From positions 62,001 to 126,000 of the forward strand of contig NZ_BMSY01000009.1 of NCBI RefSeq assembly GCF_014649395.1: a stretch of 64,000 nucleotides of DNA, given 5' to 3'. The stretch comes from Streptomyces aureoverticillatus. GTDB lineage: Bacteria > Actinomycetota > Actinomycetes > Streptomycetales > Streptomycetaceae. The translations under genes and the position numbers were made by a program. This document shows, one piece after another, positions 7,670-15,701 of the stretch. The notes under the pieces are model-generated. The model searched no databases and was not told the DNA's origin. It saw nothing but the letters and a program-made list of their open reading frames with translations. Every line of letters begins with the position of its first letter. Within the stretch, counting starts at the first letter, position 1.

Positions 7670-8395
7670 ATGACCCACGGGACCGTACTCGACTACTGGC
7701 GCGCCGGGCTCGACGACGTACCCGAAGAGGTCTGGCGCCACCCCCGCCTGGAGGTCCTGCTCCTCGCCGACAACGCGCTCACGCACTTGCCCGCACGGGT
7801 CGCCGAGCTCACCGCCGTCCGCACACTGGACCTCGGCCACAACCAGCTCACGTCCGTGCCCCCGGAACTGGGCGCCCTGCCCGCGCTGAGCGATTTCCTG
7901 TACCTGCACGACAACCGCCTCACCGTGCTGCCCGAAGAACTAGGCGGCCTCACGCGCCTCACGTACCTGAACGTGGGCGAGAACCAACTGGCCGCCCTGC
8001 CGCAGACACTCGGCCGCATGACGTCCCTCGTCGAACTGCGCGCCCAGCACAACCTCCTCACCGAACTGCCCGACCGGATCGGCGACTTGACATCCCTGCG
8101 CGAACTGTGGCTCCGCGGCAACCGGCTCACCGCTCTCCCGGCCACACTGACCCACCTCGTCGAGCTGCGCGAAGTGGAGCTGAGGGACAACGCGTTCGAG
8201 ACGGTCCCGGAAGCGCTGCGCGGGCTGCCGCTCCTGCGCCGCCTCGACCTGCGGGCCAACCGCCTGTGCGAACTGCCGTCCTGGCTGACGGAATTGCCGT
8301 CCCTGGAGAAGCTGGACCTGCGCTGGAACGACGTCCGGGGCAACGAGGAGACCTTGGCGGCGCTGCGGGCACGGGGGTGCGTGGTGCTGCGCTAA
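7670..8395 (+). CDS. Leucine-rich repeat protein
   Basis: This 241-residue protein consists almost entirely of about nine 23-residue leucine-rich repeats of the form LxxLxLxxNxLTxLPxxLxxL, starting near residue 15. Clear examples are LDLGHNQLTSVPPEL and LWLRGNRLTALPATL. There is no signal peptide or transmembrane segment, so it should be a cytosolic protein-interaction scaffold. The ATG at 7670 follows GGAGAGG. The last repeat ends a few residues from the stop. The partner cannot be inferred from the neighbours. Confidence 0.85.
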   Translation: MTHGTVLDYWRAGLDDVPEEVWRHPRLEVLLLADNALTHLPARVAELTAVRTLDLGHNQLTSVPPELGALPALSDFLYLHDNRLTVLPEELGGLTRLTYLNVGENQLAALPQTLGRMTSLVELRAQHNLLTELPDRIGDLTSLRELWLRGNRLTALPATLTHLVELREVELRDNAFETVPEALRGLPLLRRLDLRANRLCELPSWLTELPSLEKLDLRWNDVRGNEETLAALRARGCVVLR

Positions 8396-8420
8396 GCGGT
8401 CCCGGTGAAGTCGCCTACGG

Positions 8421-8464
8421 TTCGGTGGCGCCCTGAAGGGGCGCGGGGAACTGCGCGACCAGCC
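8421..8464. repeat. Dispersed Streptomyces intergenic repeat, short variant
   Basis: A GGCGCCC-tgaa-GGGGCGC hairpin merges into 27 bases (8438-8464) that recur, reverse complemented and identical, inside the cchH coding sequence at 20244-20270. A longer relative lies at 3563-3640. Here it follows the LRR gene stop. Confidence 0.75.
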
Positions 8465-8513
8465 ACAACGGGCCTGCAGGCGATCGACGCCCCGCACTGA
8501 CCGCGCACGGCAA

Positions 8514-8545
8514 AGCCCCCTCCGGCCCGAAGGCGAGAGGGGGCT
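8514..8545. terminator. Terminator between convergent LRR and cchB genes
   Basis: AGCCCCCTC (8514-8522) pairs perfectly with GAGGGGGCT (8537-8545) around a 14-base loop. It lies 40 bp beyond the cchB stop. Confidence 0.75.
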
Positions 8546-8584
8546 GGATCGGCGCCCATGAAGCAGTGCCCAGCGGCTCTGCGT

Positions 8585-9967
8585 CTAGCGGCTCAGCGCC
8601 TCCTGGTCGCGGCGGCGCTCCAGCAGGGAAGCGTAGATCTCCCCCGCCCGTACCGCGGTGTTCGACAGGAGAGTCGACGTCAGGCCGTGGGTGTGCTCCG
8701 TGCCGCCCTGGAGGTAGATGTCGGCGGTGACGTTCGCGTGGGTGGCGACGCGGTGGTCGCGGCCGACCACGAGGGCGTCCTCGTCGTCGCGGCGGCACAG
8801 CTTGCCGAGTTCGCCGAGGCGTTCGTCGATGCCGCGCGGGTGGTAGCCCGTCGCGCACACCAGCAGGTCGGCGCTCAGGACGTCGCGTTCGGCGGTGGGC
8901 AGGAACTCGATGCCGATGTCCAGGCCGTCGTCGTGCGCGTCGATGTCACGGATGCGGGAGACGTTCAGCATGCGCATGCGCTGCCGCCCCTGGACCTTCT
9001 CCTGGTACATGGTCCGCGAGAGCGACTCGATGAGGTCCATGTCGACCACCGAGTAGTTGGTGCTGCGGTGGTAGTCGACCAGGGACTGCTTCACCTCCGG
9101 CGGCGCGTTGTAGAAGATGTCCACGGCCTCCGGGTCGAAGATCCGGTTGGCGAACGGGCTGTCGTCGGCGGGCGTGTAGCCGTACTTGGCGAACACCGAG
9201 CAGATCTCGGCCTCGGGGAAGTGCCGGTGGAGGTAGTCCACGCTCTCGGCGGCGCTCTGGCCGGCGCCGAGCACCACCGCGCGGCGCACCGGGGTGCCCT
9301 TGGCGAGGACATCGGCGACGCGCGGGATCAACTCGCTGTTATGGAAGACCCGTTCGGAGCGGACGGTGCCGGACGGCATCCGCGGCTCCATGCCGGTCGC
9401 CACGCACAGGCTGCGGGCCCGGCGCACGATGGTCGCCTCCGGGTTCGCCGGGTCGCGGCTGACCACGTCGAAGAAGACGATCTCGCCGTTCTCGGTCACC
9501 GGGTTCACGGAGAGGACTTCGGCGGAGTACTCGACGAGCCCGGCCACGCGCGCGGCTGCCCACTCGAGGTAGTCGTGGAACTCGATGCGCAGCGGGAAGA
9601 GCGTCTTCTGGTTGAGGAAGTCCACCAGCCTGTCCCGCTCCCGCAGATAGCACAGGAAGCTGTAGCTGCTGGTCGGGTCACGCATCGTGACCAGGTCCTT
9701 CAGGAACGACACCTGCATCGTGGCGTCGTCGATGAGCATGCCCCGGTGCCAGCCGAAGCTCGGCTGCTTCTCCAGGAATGCCGCGCGTATCCGCTCTCCT
9801 TCGGCGGCCTTCGCATTGTGTTCCTCGACCGCGATCGCGAGAGCGAGGTTGGACGGTCCGAAACCGATCCCCAGGACGTCGTACGTCACTTCCGGCCCTT
9901 CATGTGTTGATTCCGTGCCGTCGTACGTCGAATCCGGCCCGCTGTGCAGAGTGTTCACCCGCGTCAT
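8585..9967 (-). CDS. cchB: L-ornithine N5-monooxygenase (siderophore hydroxylase)
   Basis: This 460-residue flavoenzyme should hydroxylate the side-chain amine of L-ornithine with FAD, NADPH and O2, giving N5-hydroxyornithine for the siderophore. The FAD motif GIGFGPSNLALA is near residue 33, the substrate/NADPH region shows KDLVTMRDPTSSYSFL, the NADPH motif VVLGAGQSAAE is near 227, and ATGYHPR lies near 378. The ATG at 9967 is preceded by GGGAGG; a start at 9988 would lack a ribosome site. It is divergent from a formyltransferase gene with an iron box between them, so the hydroxylating and formylating enzymes would be induced together. Confidence 0.93.
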   Translation of the reverse strand: MTRVNTLHSGPDSTYDGTESTHEGPEVTYDVLGIGFGPSNLALAIAVEEHNAKAAEGERIRAAFLEKQPSFGWHRGMLIDDATMQVSFLKDLVTMRDPTSSYSFLCYLRERDRLVDFLNQKTLFPLRIEFHDYLEWAAARVAGLVEYSAEVLSVNPVTENGEIVFFDVVSRDPANPEATIVRRARSLCVATGMEPRMPSGTVRSERVFHNSELIPRVADVLAKGTPVRRAVVLGAGQSAAESVDYLHRHFPEAEICSVFAKYGYTPADDSPFANRIFDPEAVDIFYNAPPEVKQSLVDYHRSTNYSVVDMDLIESLSRTMYQEKVQGRQRMRMLNVSRIRDIDAHDDGLDIGIEFLPTAERDVLSADLLVCATGYHPRGIDERLGELGKLCRRDDEDALVVGRDHRVATHANVTADIYLQGGTEHTHGLTSTLLSNTAVRAGEIYASLLERRRDQEALSR

Positions 9968-9994
9968 CGCCTCCCTAAGCAGGCACATGTTAGA

Positions 9995-10013
9995 TAAGGT
10001 TAGCCTTACCTTG
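9995..10013. promoter_or_regulatory. DmdR/IdeR iron box (cchB and formyltransferase 1)
   Basis: TAAGGTTAGCCTTACCTTG matches the consensus TTAGGTTAGGCTAACCTAA at 14 of 19 positions, including the central GGTTAG and CCT. It lies between the divergent starts at 9967 and 10035, so one bound Fe(II)-repressor dimer could block both promoters. Confidence 0.75.
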
Positions 10014-10034
10014 CAACGTCTGAGGAGGATTCAC

Positions 10035-10982
10035 ATGCGGGTCGCCATGTTCGGCTACCAGACGTGGGGCCACCGCACGCTGCGGGCCCTGCTGGATTCC
10101 GGGCACGACGTGGTCCTCGTCGTCACGCACCCCAAGAGCGACCACGCGTACGAGAAGATCTGGGACGACTCGGTGGCCGATCTCGCCGAACGGCACGGCG
10201 TACCGGTACTGCTGCGCAACCGTCCCGGGGACGACGAACTGCTCGAAGCGCTCAAGTCCGCCGCGCCCGACCTGATCGTCGCCAACAACTGGCGCACCTG
10301 GCTGCCCCCGGAGATCTTCGACCTTCCGCGGCACGGGACTCTGAACGTACACGACTCGCTGCTGCCCGCCTACGCCGGCTTCTCGCCGCTGATCTGGGCG
10401 CTCATCAACGGTGAGTCCGAAGTCGGCGTCACCGCCCACCGCATGGACGCCGATCTGGACATGGGCGACATACTGCTCCAGCGCTCGGTGGCCGTCGGGC
10501 CCACTGACACGGCGAAGGACCTGTTCCACAAGACGGTCGAGCTCATCGCGCCGATCGTGCGGGACTCCCTCGAACTGATCGACTCGGGCAAGGCGGAGTG
10601 GGTGCCGCAGGACCGCTCGCAGGCCAGCTTCTTCCACAAGCGCTCCGTCGAGGACAGCCGCATCGACTGGACCTGGCCGGCCGAGGACCTGGACCGGTTC
10701 GTGCGCGCCCAGTGCGACCCGTACCCCAACGCCTTCACGTACCACCGCGGCAAGCGCCTTCGCATCCTGGCGGCGAGGGTGTCCGAGGGCCGCTACGGCG
10801 GGACCCCCGGGCGCGTCTTCATCCGCGAGGGCGACGCGGTCGTCATCGTCGCCGGCGCCGACGCGCGCTCGGGCCGCTGCCGCGGGCTCGCGGTCACGCG
10901 GGTGCGGACGGAGGACGGGGCGGAGTACGCGGCGACGGACTACTTCCGCACGATGGGCGGGTACTTGACGGCGCGCCCGTAA
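10035..10982 (+). CDS. Hydroxyornithine N5-formyltransferase, paralogue 1
   Basis: This 315-residue enzyme should transfer a formyl group from N10-formyltetrahydrofolate to the N5-hydroxyl amine of hydroxyornithine. The catalytic signature of formyltransferases is present: NVHDSLLPAYAGFSPL (Asn-x-His near residue 104) and the Asp of DMGDI. The ATG at 10035 follows GAGGAGG. It is collinear with, and about three quarters identical by eye to, the second formyltransferase at 33027. Coelichelin needs formylated and non-formylated hydroxyornithines. Whether the copies differ in timing, substrate or stereochemistry is unknown. Confidence 0.9.
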   Translation: MRVAMFGYQTWGHRTLRALLDSGHDVVLVVTHPKSDHAYEKIWDDSVADLAERHGVPVLLRNRPGDDELLEALKSAAPDLIVANNWRTWLPPEIFDLPRHGTLNVHDSLLPAYAGFSPLIWALINGESEVGVTAHRMDADLDMGDILLQRSVAVGPTDTAKDLFHKTVELIAPIVRDSLELIDSGKAEWVPQDRSQASFFHKRSVEDSRIDWTWPAEDLDRFVRAQCDPYPNAFTYHRGKRLRILAARVSEGRYGGTPGRVFIREGDAVVIVAGADARSGRCRGLAVTRVRTEDGAEYAATDYFRTMGGYLTARP

Positions 10983-10989
10983 CGCACCT

Positions 10990-11017
10990 CACGTACCCCT
11001 CGAAGGGGCGCGACGTG
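10990..11017. terminator. Weak hairpin after formyltransferase 1
   Basis: CACGT...ACGTG outer arms enclose CCCCT-cga-AGGGG (10996-11008). The stem is short and interrupted. It begins 8 bp after the stop and ends 30 bp before the argB iron box, so it could separate the two units. Confidence 0.4.
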
Positions 11018-11046
11018 GAGATGATCACCCCCGCCCGTGCTGAAAC

Positions 11047-11065
11047 TTAGGCTAGGCTAAGCTAA
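11047..11065. promoter_or_regulatory. DmdR/IdeR iron box (argB-like gene)
   Basis: TTAGGCTAGGCTAAGCTAA matches the consensus at 17 of 19 positions, the best match in the window. It lies 80 bp upstream of the acetylglutamate kinase GTG start, which suggests that this arginine-pathway paralogue is iron regulated. Confidence 0.85.
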
Positions 11066-11108
11066 GGAAATCCGGCTGGTCCGGCACCCTTGAACCCTCG
11101 GCCCGCCC

Positions 11109-11132
11109 TTCATGGGCGGGCCCGCCCATGAA
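11109..11132. repeat. Perfect 24-bp palindrome in the argB-like leader
   Basis: TTCATGGGCGGG is followed directly by its exact reverse complement. The element lies between the iron box and the GTG start, a few bases before the ribosome-binding GGAG. In RNA it would form a very GC-rich stem next to the ribosome site. As DNA it could be a dimeric operator. Confidence 0.6.
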
Positions 11133-11144
11133 CGGAGTGGCTTC

Positions 11145-12077
11145 GTGAGCGTGACCGCTGCCCGGGGATTCCCCGCGAGCGGGATGTCCGACGAGATCGA
11201 GGAATCGGGCGAACCCCACCTCACGCTCCCCTGGCCGGAGAAGCTCCGGGACAGCGTGGTCGTCGTGAAGTTCGGCGGCAACGCCATGGTGGACGCGGAC
11301 CTGCAGCGGACGTTCGCCCAGGACGTCGTGGAGCTGTGGCACGCCGGCCTGCGCCCGGTCGTCGTGCACGGCGGCGGGCCGCAGATCAGCGCGATGCTCG
11401 ACCGCCTCGGCCTGGAGAGCCGCTTCGAGGCCGGCCTGCGGGTGACCACGCCGGAGACCATGGAAGTGGCCCGCATGGTGCTGACCGGCGGTGTGCAACG
11501 GGAGTTGGTCGGCCACATCAACAGCCATGGGCCCTTCGCCGTCGGCATGACCGGCGAGGACGCCCACACGATGACCGCCGTGCGGCGACCGGCCTGGGTG
11601 GACGGCCGGCCGGTGGACATCGGTCTCGTCGGCGACATCGTGGACGTGAACCCGGGCATGGTGCGCACCCTCCTGGAGCAGGGGCACATCCCGGTGGTCT
11701 CCCCCGTGGCACGGGGCGAGGACGGGCAGGTCTACAACGTCAACGCCGATCTCGCGGCTTCGGCCCTGGCCGTGGCCCTGGACGCCGAACGCCTCGTGAT
11801 GCTCACCGACGTCGAGGGTCTGTACGCGAATTGGCCGCACAGCACCGACGTGATCGACCGCCTGACGGCCGACGCGCTGGACGCCCTGCTGCCGGAGCTG
11901 GCGAGCGGGATGCTGCCGAAGATGGAGGGCTGCCTGCGGGCCGTCCGCGGCGGCGTGCGCAGGGCGCACGTACTCGACGGGCGCGTGCCGCACGCGGTGC
12001 TGCGCGGGGTCCTCGACGAGAGCAGCCCCGGCACGACCGTGGTTCCCGGGCCTTCGTGTCCTACACAGCCCTCGTGA
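11145..12077 (+). CDS. argB: Acetylglutamate kinase paralogue in the siderophore cluster
   Basis: This 310-residue amino-acid kinase should phosphorylate N-acetyl-L-glutamate, the second step towards ornithine. The motifs VVVKFGGNAMVD, HGGGPQIS, NVNADLAASALA and GMLPKMEG are all in place. The GTG at 11145 follows GGAG; an ATG at 11112 lies inside the palindrome and has no ribosome site. It sits inside the siderophore cluster behind a strong iron box, so it probably boosts ornithine supply. The N-terminal segment before the kinase core (LTLPWPEKLRDS) has prolines where arginine-inhibited enzymes have a regulatory helix, so feedback inhibition may be weakened; that part is inference. Confidence 0.9.
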   Translation: MSVTAARGFPASGMSDEIEESGEPHLTLPWPEKLRDSVVVVKFGGNAMVDADLQRTFAQDVVELWHAGLRPVVVHGGGPQISAMLDRLGLESRFEAGLRVTTPETMEVARMVLTGGVQRELVGHINSHGPFAVGMTGEDAHTMTAVRRPAWVDGRPVDIGLVGDIVDVNPGMVRTLLEQGHIPVVSPVARGEDGQVYNVNADLAASALAVALDAERLVMLTDVEGLYANWPHSTDVIDRLTADALDALLPELASGMLPKMEGCLRAVRGGVRRAHVLDGRVPHAVLRGVLDESSPGTTVVPGPSCPTQPS

Positions 12078-12582
12078 GGATCCGCGCGTTGCGCCGGGGG
12101 TCCAGGGACGCCGCCCAGGACGGCGGCGCAAGGCGCGCGGTCGTGGGCGCGAACCCGTACCGGATGAACAGGCCGCCACCGCCGGTCGTCGCCGTGAACA
12201 GGGCGTCGAGCGACTGGGCGCGCGCGGAGGCGAGGACGGCGCGCAGCAGCTCCGCCCCCAGCCCGTCCCCCTGTCGGTGCCCGGCCACGCAGAAGTTGTA
12301 CACGACGCCCGCGGCGCCGCGGCCCTCCCCCGGGTCGGCCGGATGCGCGCGCAGGCCCACGCCGCCCTCCAGGGTGCCGTCGGGGCCCTCCACCACGAGG
12401 AAGTCGGTGGCGTGGGCGGCGTACAGCGTGAGGGGCCGTTCCCGCAACGCGCCCGAGCGTACGAAGGGTTGCGACAGGTCGGCGAGCGCCTGGGCGTCCT
12501 CCGGGCGGGCGGTGCGCACCGTGGTCGTCGGCGCGACAAGTGCGTGCGCGTGCGGGGCAGGGCGCGGCGTAGCCGTGATCAA
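12061..12582 (-). CDS. GNAT acetyltransferase resembling N-acetylglutamate synthase
   Basis: This 173-residue protein has the GNAT fold. The segment TVRTARPEDAQALADL opens the domain. FVRSGALRERPLTLY followed by DFLVVEG resembles the arrangement in actinobacterial amino-acid N-acetyltransferases (ArgA type). The acetyl-CoA loop is VAGHRQGDGLGAELL. The C-terminal RRNARILTR echoes the NSRML ending of those enzymes. The TTG at 12582 follows GGAAGGAAA; a GTG at 12633 has no ribosome site. Its stop overlaps the argB-like gene by 17 bp, tail to tail. An iron box lies upstream. Synthesis of N-acetylglutamate for siderophore ornithine is likely but unproven. Confidence 0.7.
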   Translation of the reverse strand: MITATPRPAPHAHALVAPTTTVRTARPEDAQALADLSQPFVRSGALRERPLTLYAAHATDFLVVEGPDGTLEGGVGLRAHPADPGEGRGAAGVVYNFCVAGHRQGDGLGAELLRAVLASARAQSLDALFTATTGGGGLFIRYGFAPTTARLAPPSWAASLDPRRNARILTRAV

Positions 12583-12651
12583 GACTTTCCTTCCTCGGTT
12601 CGACGGTCGAAGAGCGGCTCGTCGCCGTGTCACCCCGACACAACATCAAAG

Positions 12652-12670
12652 TAAGGCTAGCCTTACCTAA
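12652..12670. promoter_or_regulatory. DmdR/IdeR iron box (GNAT gene and cchJ)
   Basis: TAAGGCTAGCCTTACCTAA matches the consensus at 15 of 19 positions. It lies between the divergent GNAT start (12582) and esterase start (12792) and could control both. Confidence 0.8.
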
Positions 12671-12791
12671 ATCACAAGTCCAGCCAGGTGGACCGAGGTT
12701 AGATTGGGCCGGCCTCATGCCGATGAACTCGGTCTTTCCCCTTCCCCTCAACACCTCGACTTCCCCCTCAACACCTCAAAAGGAGACGTTC

Positions 12792-13895
12792 ATGCGGGTC
12801 GTGACGGACAGCGCCTTCGCCGAGTTCGGGCTGCCCGGCGAGCCCGGCACCGACGAGTTCTGGGCGGCCGCGCGGGCAGCGGGAACTCCCGCGTCGACAC
12901 CGGCCGACGACGGTGGCTGGACGACCTTGTTCCTGTGGCGCGGGTCTCCGGCGAGCATCGACTTCGAGAGCTGGTCGAAGCCCGTGCCCCTGAGCCGTTT
13001 CGGCGACACGGACTGCTGGTACGCCGAGGTGCGGATGCCCGCGAAGCTGCGGGTCACCTACCAGTTCCGCGCCGACGACGCGGCGTACGCCGACCCGCTC
13101 AACCCGTCCGGCGCGGGCGGGGACCGGTCCATCGCCGCGACCCCCGACGCCCCGGCCCAGCCGCACTGGCCCCTCGTCGGTCCCGAGGACGTCCTGCCCG
13201 TGCCGCGCACGCGGATCCGCTGGGCGAGCGAACGGCTCGGCGGGCGGCGCACCGTGCGGGTCCACCCGGCGGGCGGCGGCGGTCCCGTGGTCCTGCTGCT
13301 CGACGGCGACGACTGGCTCTATCTGCACCCGGCCATGACCGCTTTCGACGCGGCCGTCGCCGCCGGCGACATGCCCCCGGTCACGCTCGTCTTCCTCCCG
13401 GCCAAGGACAGGGAGGCCGAGTTCACGTGCAGGCCCGAGCTGTGGGAGGCGGTCCGCGACGAACTCCTGCCGCTGGTGGCGGAGTCCGACGTCCCCGCCG
13501 ACCCGGACCGGCTCGTGGTCGCCGGGCAGAGCCTCGGCGGGCTGAGCGCGCTGTACGCGGCCCTGGAGTTCCCGGAGCTGGTGTCCCGCGTCGCCTGCCA
13601 GTCGGGGTCGTTCTGGTGGGCGCCCGGCGCCCTGGACCGGGCGGATCTCCTGGACGGTCCGGTCGGCGGGACAATCGCCGCACGACTTCGTGACGAACGC
13701 CCCGATCTGTCCGGACTTCGGGTCGCGTTCGACGTGGGGGCACACGAGACGCGGATGCTGCCCCACTGCGAGCCGGTCGAGGCTTTGGCCGAGCAGGCCG
13801 GTGCGGCGGTGCGCGTCTCGCGGGCGGCCTCCGGCCATGACCGGGCGGGGTGGCGGCAGGCGCTGCTGAGGGATGTCGCTTGGACGCTCGCCTAG
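12792..13895 (+). CDS. cchJ: Siderophore esterase/hydrolase (Fes/IroE-like alpha/beta hydrolase)
   Basis: This 367-residue protein resembles enterochelin-esterase-type hydrolases. An N-terminal beta domain (about 1-165) contains TLFLWRG. A catalytic domain follows with the nucleophile elbow VAGQSLGGLSALYA near residue 240 and a probable catalytic His near SGHDRAGW by the C-terminus. It should act on the iron-bound siderophore or on the NRPS-bound peptide. Because the NRPS has no thioesterase, a role in product release has been considered for this family in coelichelin clusters. The ATG at 12792 follows AGGAG. It lacks a signal peptide, so it is cytosolic. Confidence 0.85.
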   Translation: MRVVTDSAFAEFGLPGEPGTDEFWAAARAAGTPASTPADDGGWTTLFLWRGSPASIDFESWSKPVPLSRFGDTDCWYAEVRMPAKLRVTYQFRADDAAYADPLNPSGAGGDRSIAATPDAPAQPHWPLVGPEDVLPVPRTRIRWASERLGGRRTVRVHPAGGGGPVVLLLDGDDWLYLHPAMTAFDAAVAAGDMPPVTLVFLPAKDREAEFTCRPELWEAVRDELLPLVAESDVPADPDRLVVAGQSLGGLSALYAALEFPELVSRVACQSGSFWWAPGALDRADLLDGPVGGTIAARLRDERPDLSGLRVAFDVGAHETRMLPHCEPVEALAEQAGAAVRVSRAASGHDRAGWRQALLRDVAWTLA

Positions 13896-13920
13896 CCACA
13901 CGCCGGCGCTCGACGAAGAA

Positions 13921-13955
13921 GCGGTTCCGGGGAGTTCGTACGTCCCCGGAACCGC
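13921..13955. terminator. Strong bidirectional terminator between cchJ and cchI
   Basis: GCGGTTCCGGGGA (13921-13933) pairs perfectly with TCCCCGGAACCGC (13943-13955) around a 9-base loop, between two converging genes. Confidence 0.9.
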
Positions 13956-14000
13956 TCGGCCCCTCAGTCGCTCACCTCGGCCCGTCGCCGGGCCGTCGGA

Positions 14001-15701
14001 TCACCGCGCCACGGCCGCGCAGTACGCCTCATCGCCTGCCAGCAGGTTCCGGTGCGTGTCCTCGGCGACGACGGCGCCCTCGTCCAGGACGAGGACGCGG
14101 TCCGCGGCGTCCAGGAGGGCCGGGCTGCTGGTGATGACGAGGGTGGTGCGGCCCCGGCGCAGCTTCGCGACGTTGCGTGCGATGAGCTGTTCGGTGACCG
14201 CGTCCACGGCCGTCGTCGGGTCGTGCAGGACCAGGACGTCGGTGTCGGCGGCGAGGGCGCGGGCCAGGGAGAGCCGTTGGCGCTGCCCCCCGGAGAGGTT
14301 CGCGCCACGGTCGCGGACGGCGTAGTCGAGGCCTTCGCGGTGCAGGGCGACGACGTCCGTGAGCATGGACGCCTCGACGGCCTCGGCGACCGTGGCGCTG
14401 GTGCCCGACGGGTCGATGTTCGTGCGCAGCGAACCCGCGAAGATCTCTCCGTCGTACGGATTCACCAGCATGTGCTCGCGGACCGCCTCCATCGACAGGT
14501 CCCCGATCTCCTGCCCGCTGACCCGCACGACCCCGTCGTACGCGCGCGGCGGGACCGTCGCCGCCAGGATCGAGGCGAGGTCGGCCGCCGCGCGCGGCTG
14601 GTAGGCGGTGATCGCCACGAACTCGCCCGCGGGCACCTTGAAGTTCAGCTTGCGCAGCGTCCCGTAGGACACGCCGTCGATGTCCAGGTCTCCGCCCGCG
14701 GCCGGGCGCGCCGTGCCCGGGGTCGTCACCGGCGGCGCGGTCAGCATCAGCGCCATCCGCTCGGCGGACGCGCGCGCGACCATCACGTACTTGGGCATCT
14801 CCGAGAACAGCTTGAGCGGTTCCATGATGAACTGCGCGAGGCCCACGGCCATGACGAGTTCGCCGATGGTGATCTGGCCGCCGAACGCGAGCCAGCCCGC
14901 CGTCAGGGTCACGGCGGCGGCGAGGACCGCGTTGAGGGCCAGCGCGGTGCCCGCGTACACGCCGTTCACCTTGGCGACGGTGACCGACTGGCGCCGTGCC
15001 TCCGCGCTGACCTTGCGATAGGACCCGAACGCCGCGTGGTTGCCGCCGAAGCCGTGCAGCGGGCGCAGGCCGGTGATCAGGTCGGCGACCTTCGCGCCCG
15101 CCCGCGCCACCCGGGCCTGCTGTTCGCGCGTGCTGGAGCCGATGCGCTTGGACATCACACTGAGGATCGACAGGATCGCGACGGTTCCCACGATCACCAG
15201 GGCGCCGAGCCGGAGGTCGGCCAGCCCCAGCGCGACCGCCGCGACCACGACCGCGACCATCGAGCTGATCAGCATCGGCACGACTTCGACGATGTCGGCG
15301 GTCTGGTCGGCGTCCTCGGTAGCGATGGTCAGGACCTCGCCGGACTTCAGGTCGACGTCCCTGGCCACCGGCTGCAGCCCGCAGCCCGCGACCTTCACCC
15401 GCCAGCGGTGCGCCTCCGTCGTGTTGGCCTTCTGCAGGATGCGCATCCCGAACCGCCACGACAGCGACACCGTCGTGATGATCACGGCGAGGGCGCCGAT
15501 GGACAGGGCCAGCGAGCCGAGGGTCCGGTCGTCCCGCATCGTGTGCTCGACGATCAGGCCGAGCGCGATGGGGAACGCCGTCTCACCGGCCTGGTACAGG
15601 CCCATCAGGACGGTGCCCCAGACCATGGCGCCGATGTTGCGCCGCAGCGCGGTGCGGAGGATGTCGGACCCCGGGCGGGGCCGCTGCGTGTCAGTTCTCA
15701 T
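14001..15701 (-). CDS. cchI: ABC exporter half-transporter with a degenerate nucleotide-binding site
   Basis: This 566-residue protein has an N-terminal six-helix exporter domain (about 20-310) and a C-terminal ATPase domain. The start ATG at 15701 overlaps the NRPS stop by 11 bp, so translation is likely coupled. The Walker A region reads AITAYQPRAAADLAS and lacks GxxGxGK(S/T). Walker B reads VLVLHDP, with Pro replacing the catalytic Glu. The ABC signature LSGGQRQRLSLARAL is intact. This pattern fits the degenerate half of a heterodimer with CchG, whose own signature is altered. The pair probably exports the iron-free siderophore. Confidence 0.88.
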   Translation of the reverse strand: MRTDTQRPRPGSDILRTALRRNIGAMVWGTVLMGLYQAGETAFPIALGLIVEHTMRDDRTLGSLALSIGALAVIITTVSLSWRFGMRILQKANTTEAHRWRVKVAGCGLQPVARDVDLKSGEVLTIATEDADQTADIVEVVPMLISSMVAVVVAAVALGLADLRLGALVIVGTVAILSILSVMSKRIGSSTREQQARVARAGAKVADLITGLRPLHGFGGNHAAFGSYRKVSAEARRQSVTVAKVNGVYAGTALALNAVLAAAVTLTAGWLAFGGQITIGELVMAVGLAQFIMEPLKLFSEMPKYVMVARASAERMALMLTAPPVTTPGTARPAAGGDLDIDGVSYGTLRKLNFKVPAGEFVAITAYQPRAAADLASILAATVPPRAYDGVVRVSGQEIGDLSMEAVREHMLVNPYDGEIFAGSLRTNIDPSGTSATVAEAVEASMLTDVVALHREGLDYAVRDRGANLSGGQRQRLSLARALAADTDVLVLHDPTTAVDAVTEQLIARNVAKLRRGRTTLVITSSPALLDAADRVLVLDEGAVVAEDTHRNLLAGDEAYCAAVAR

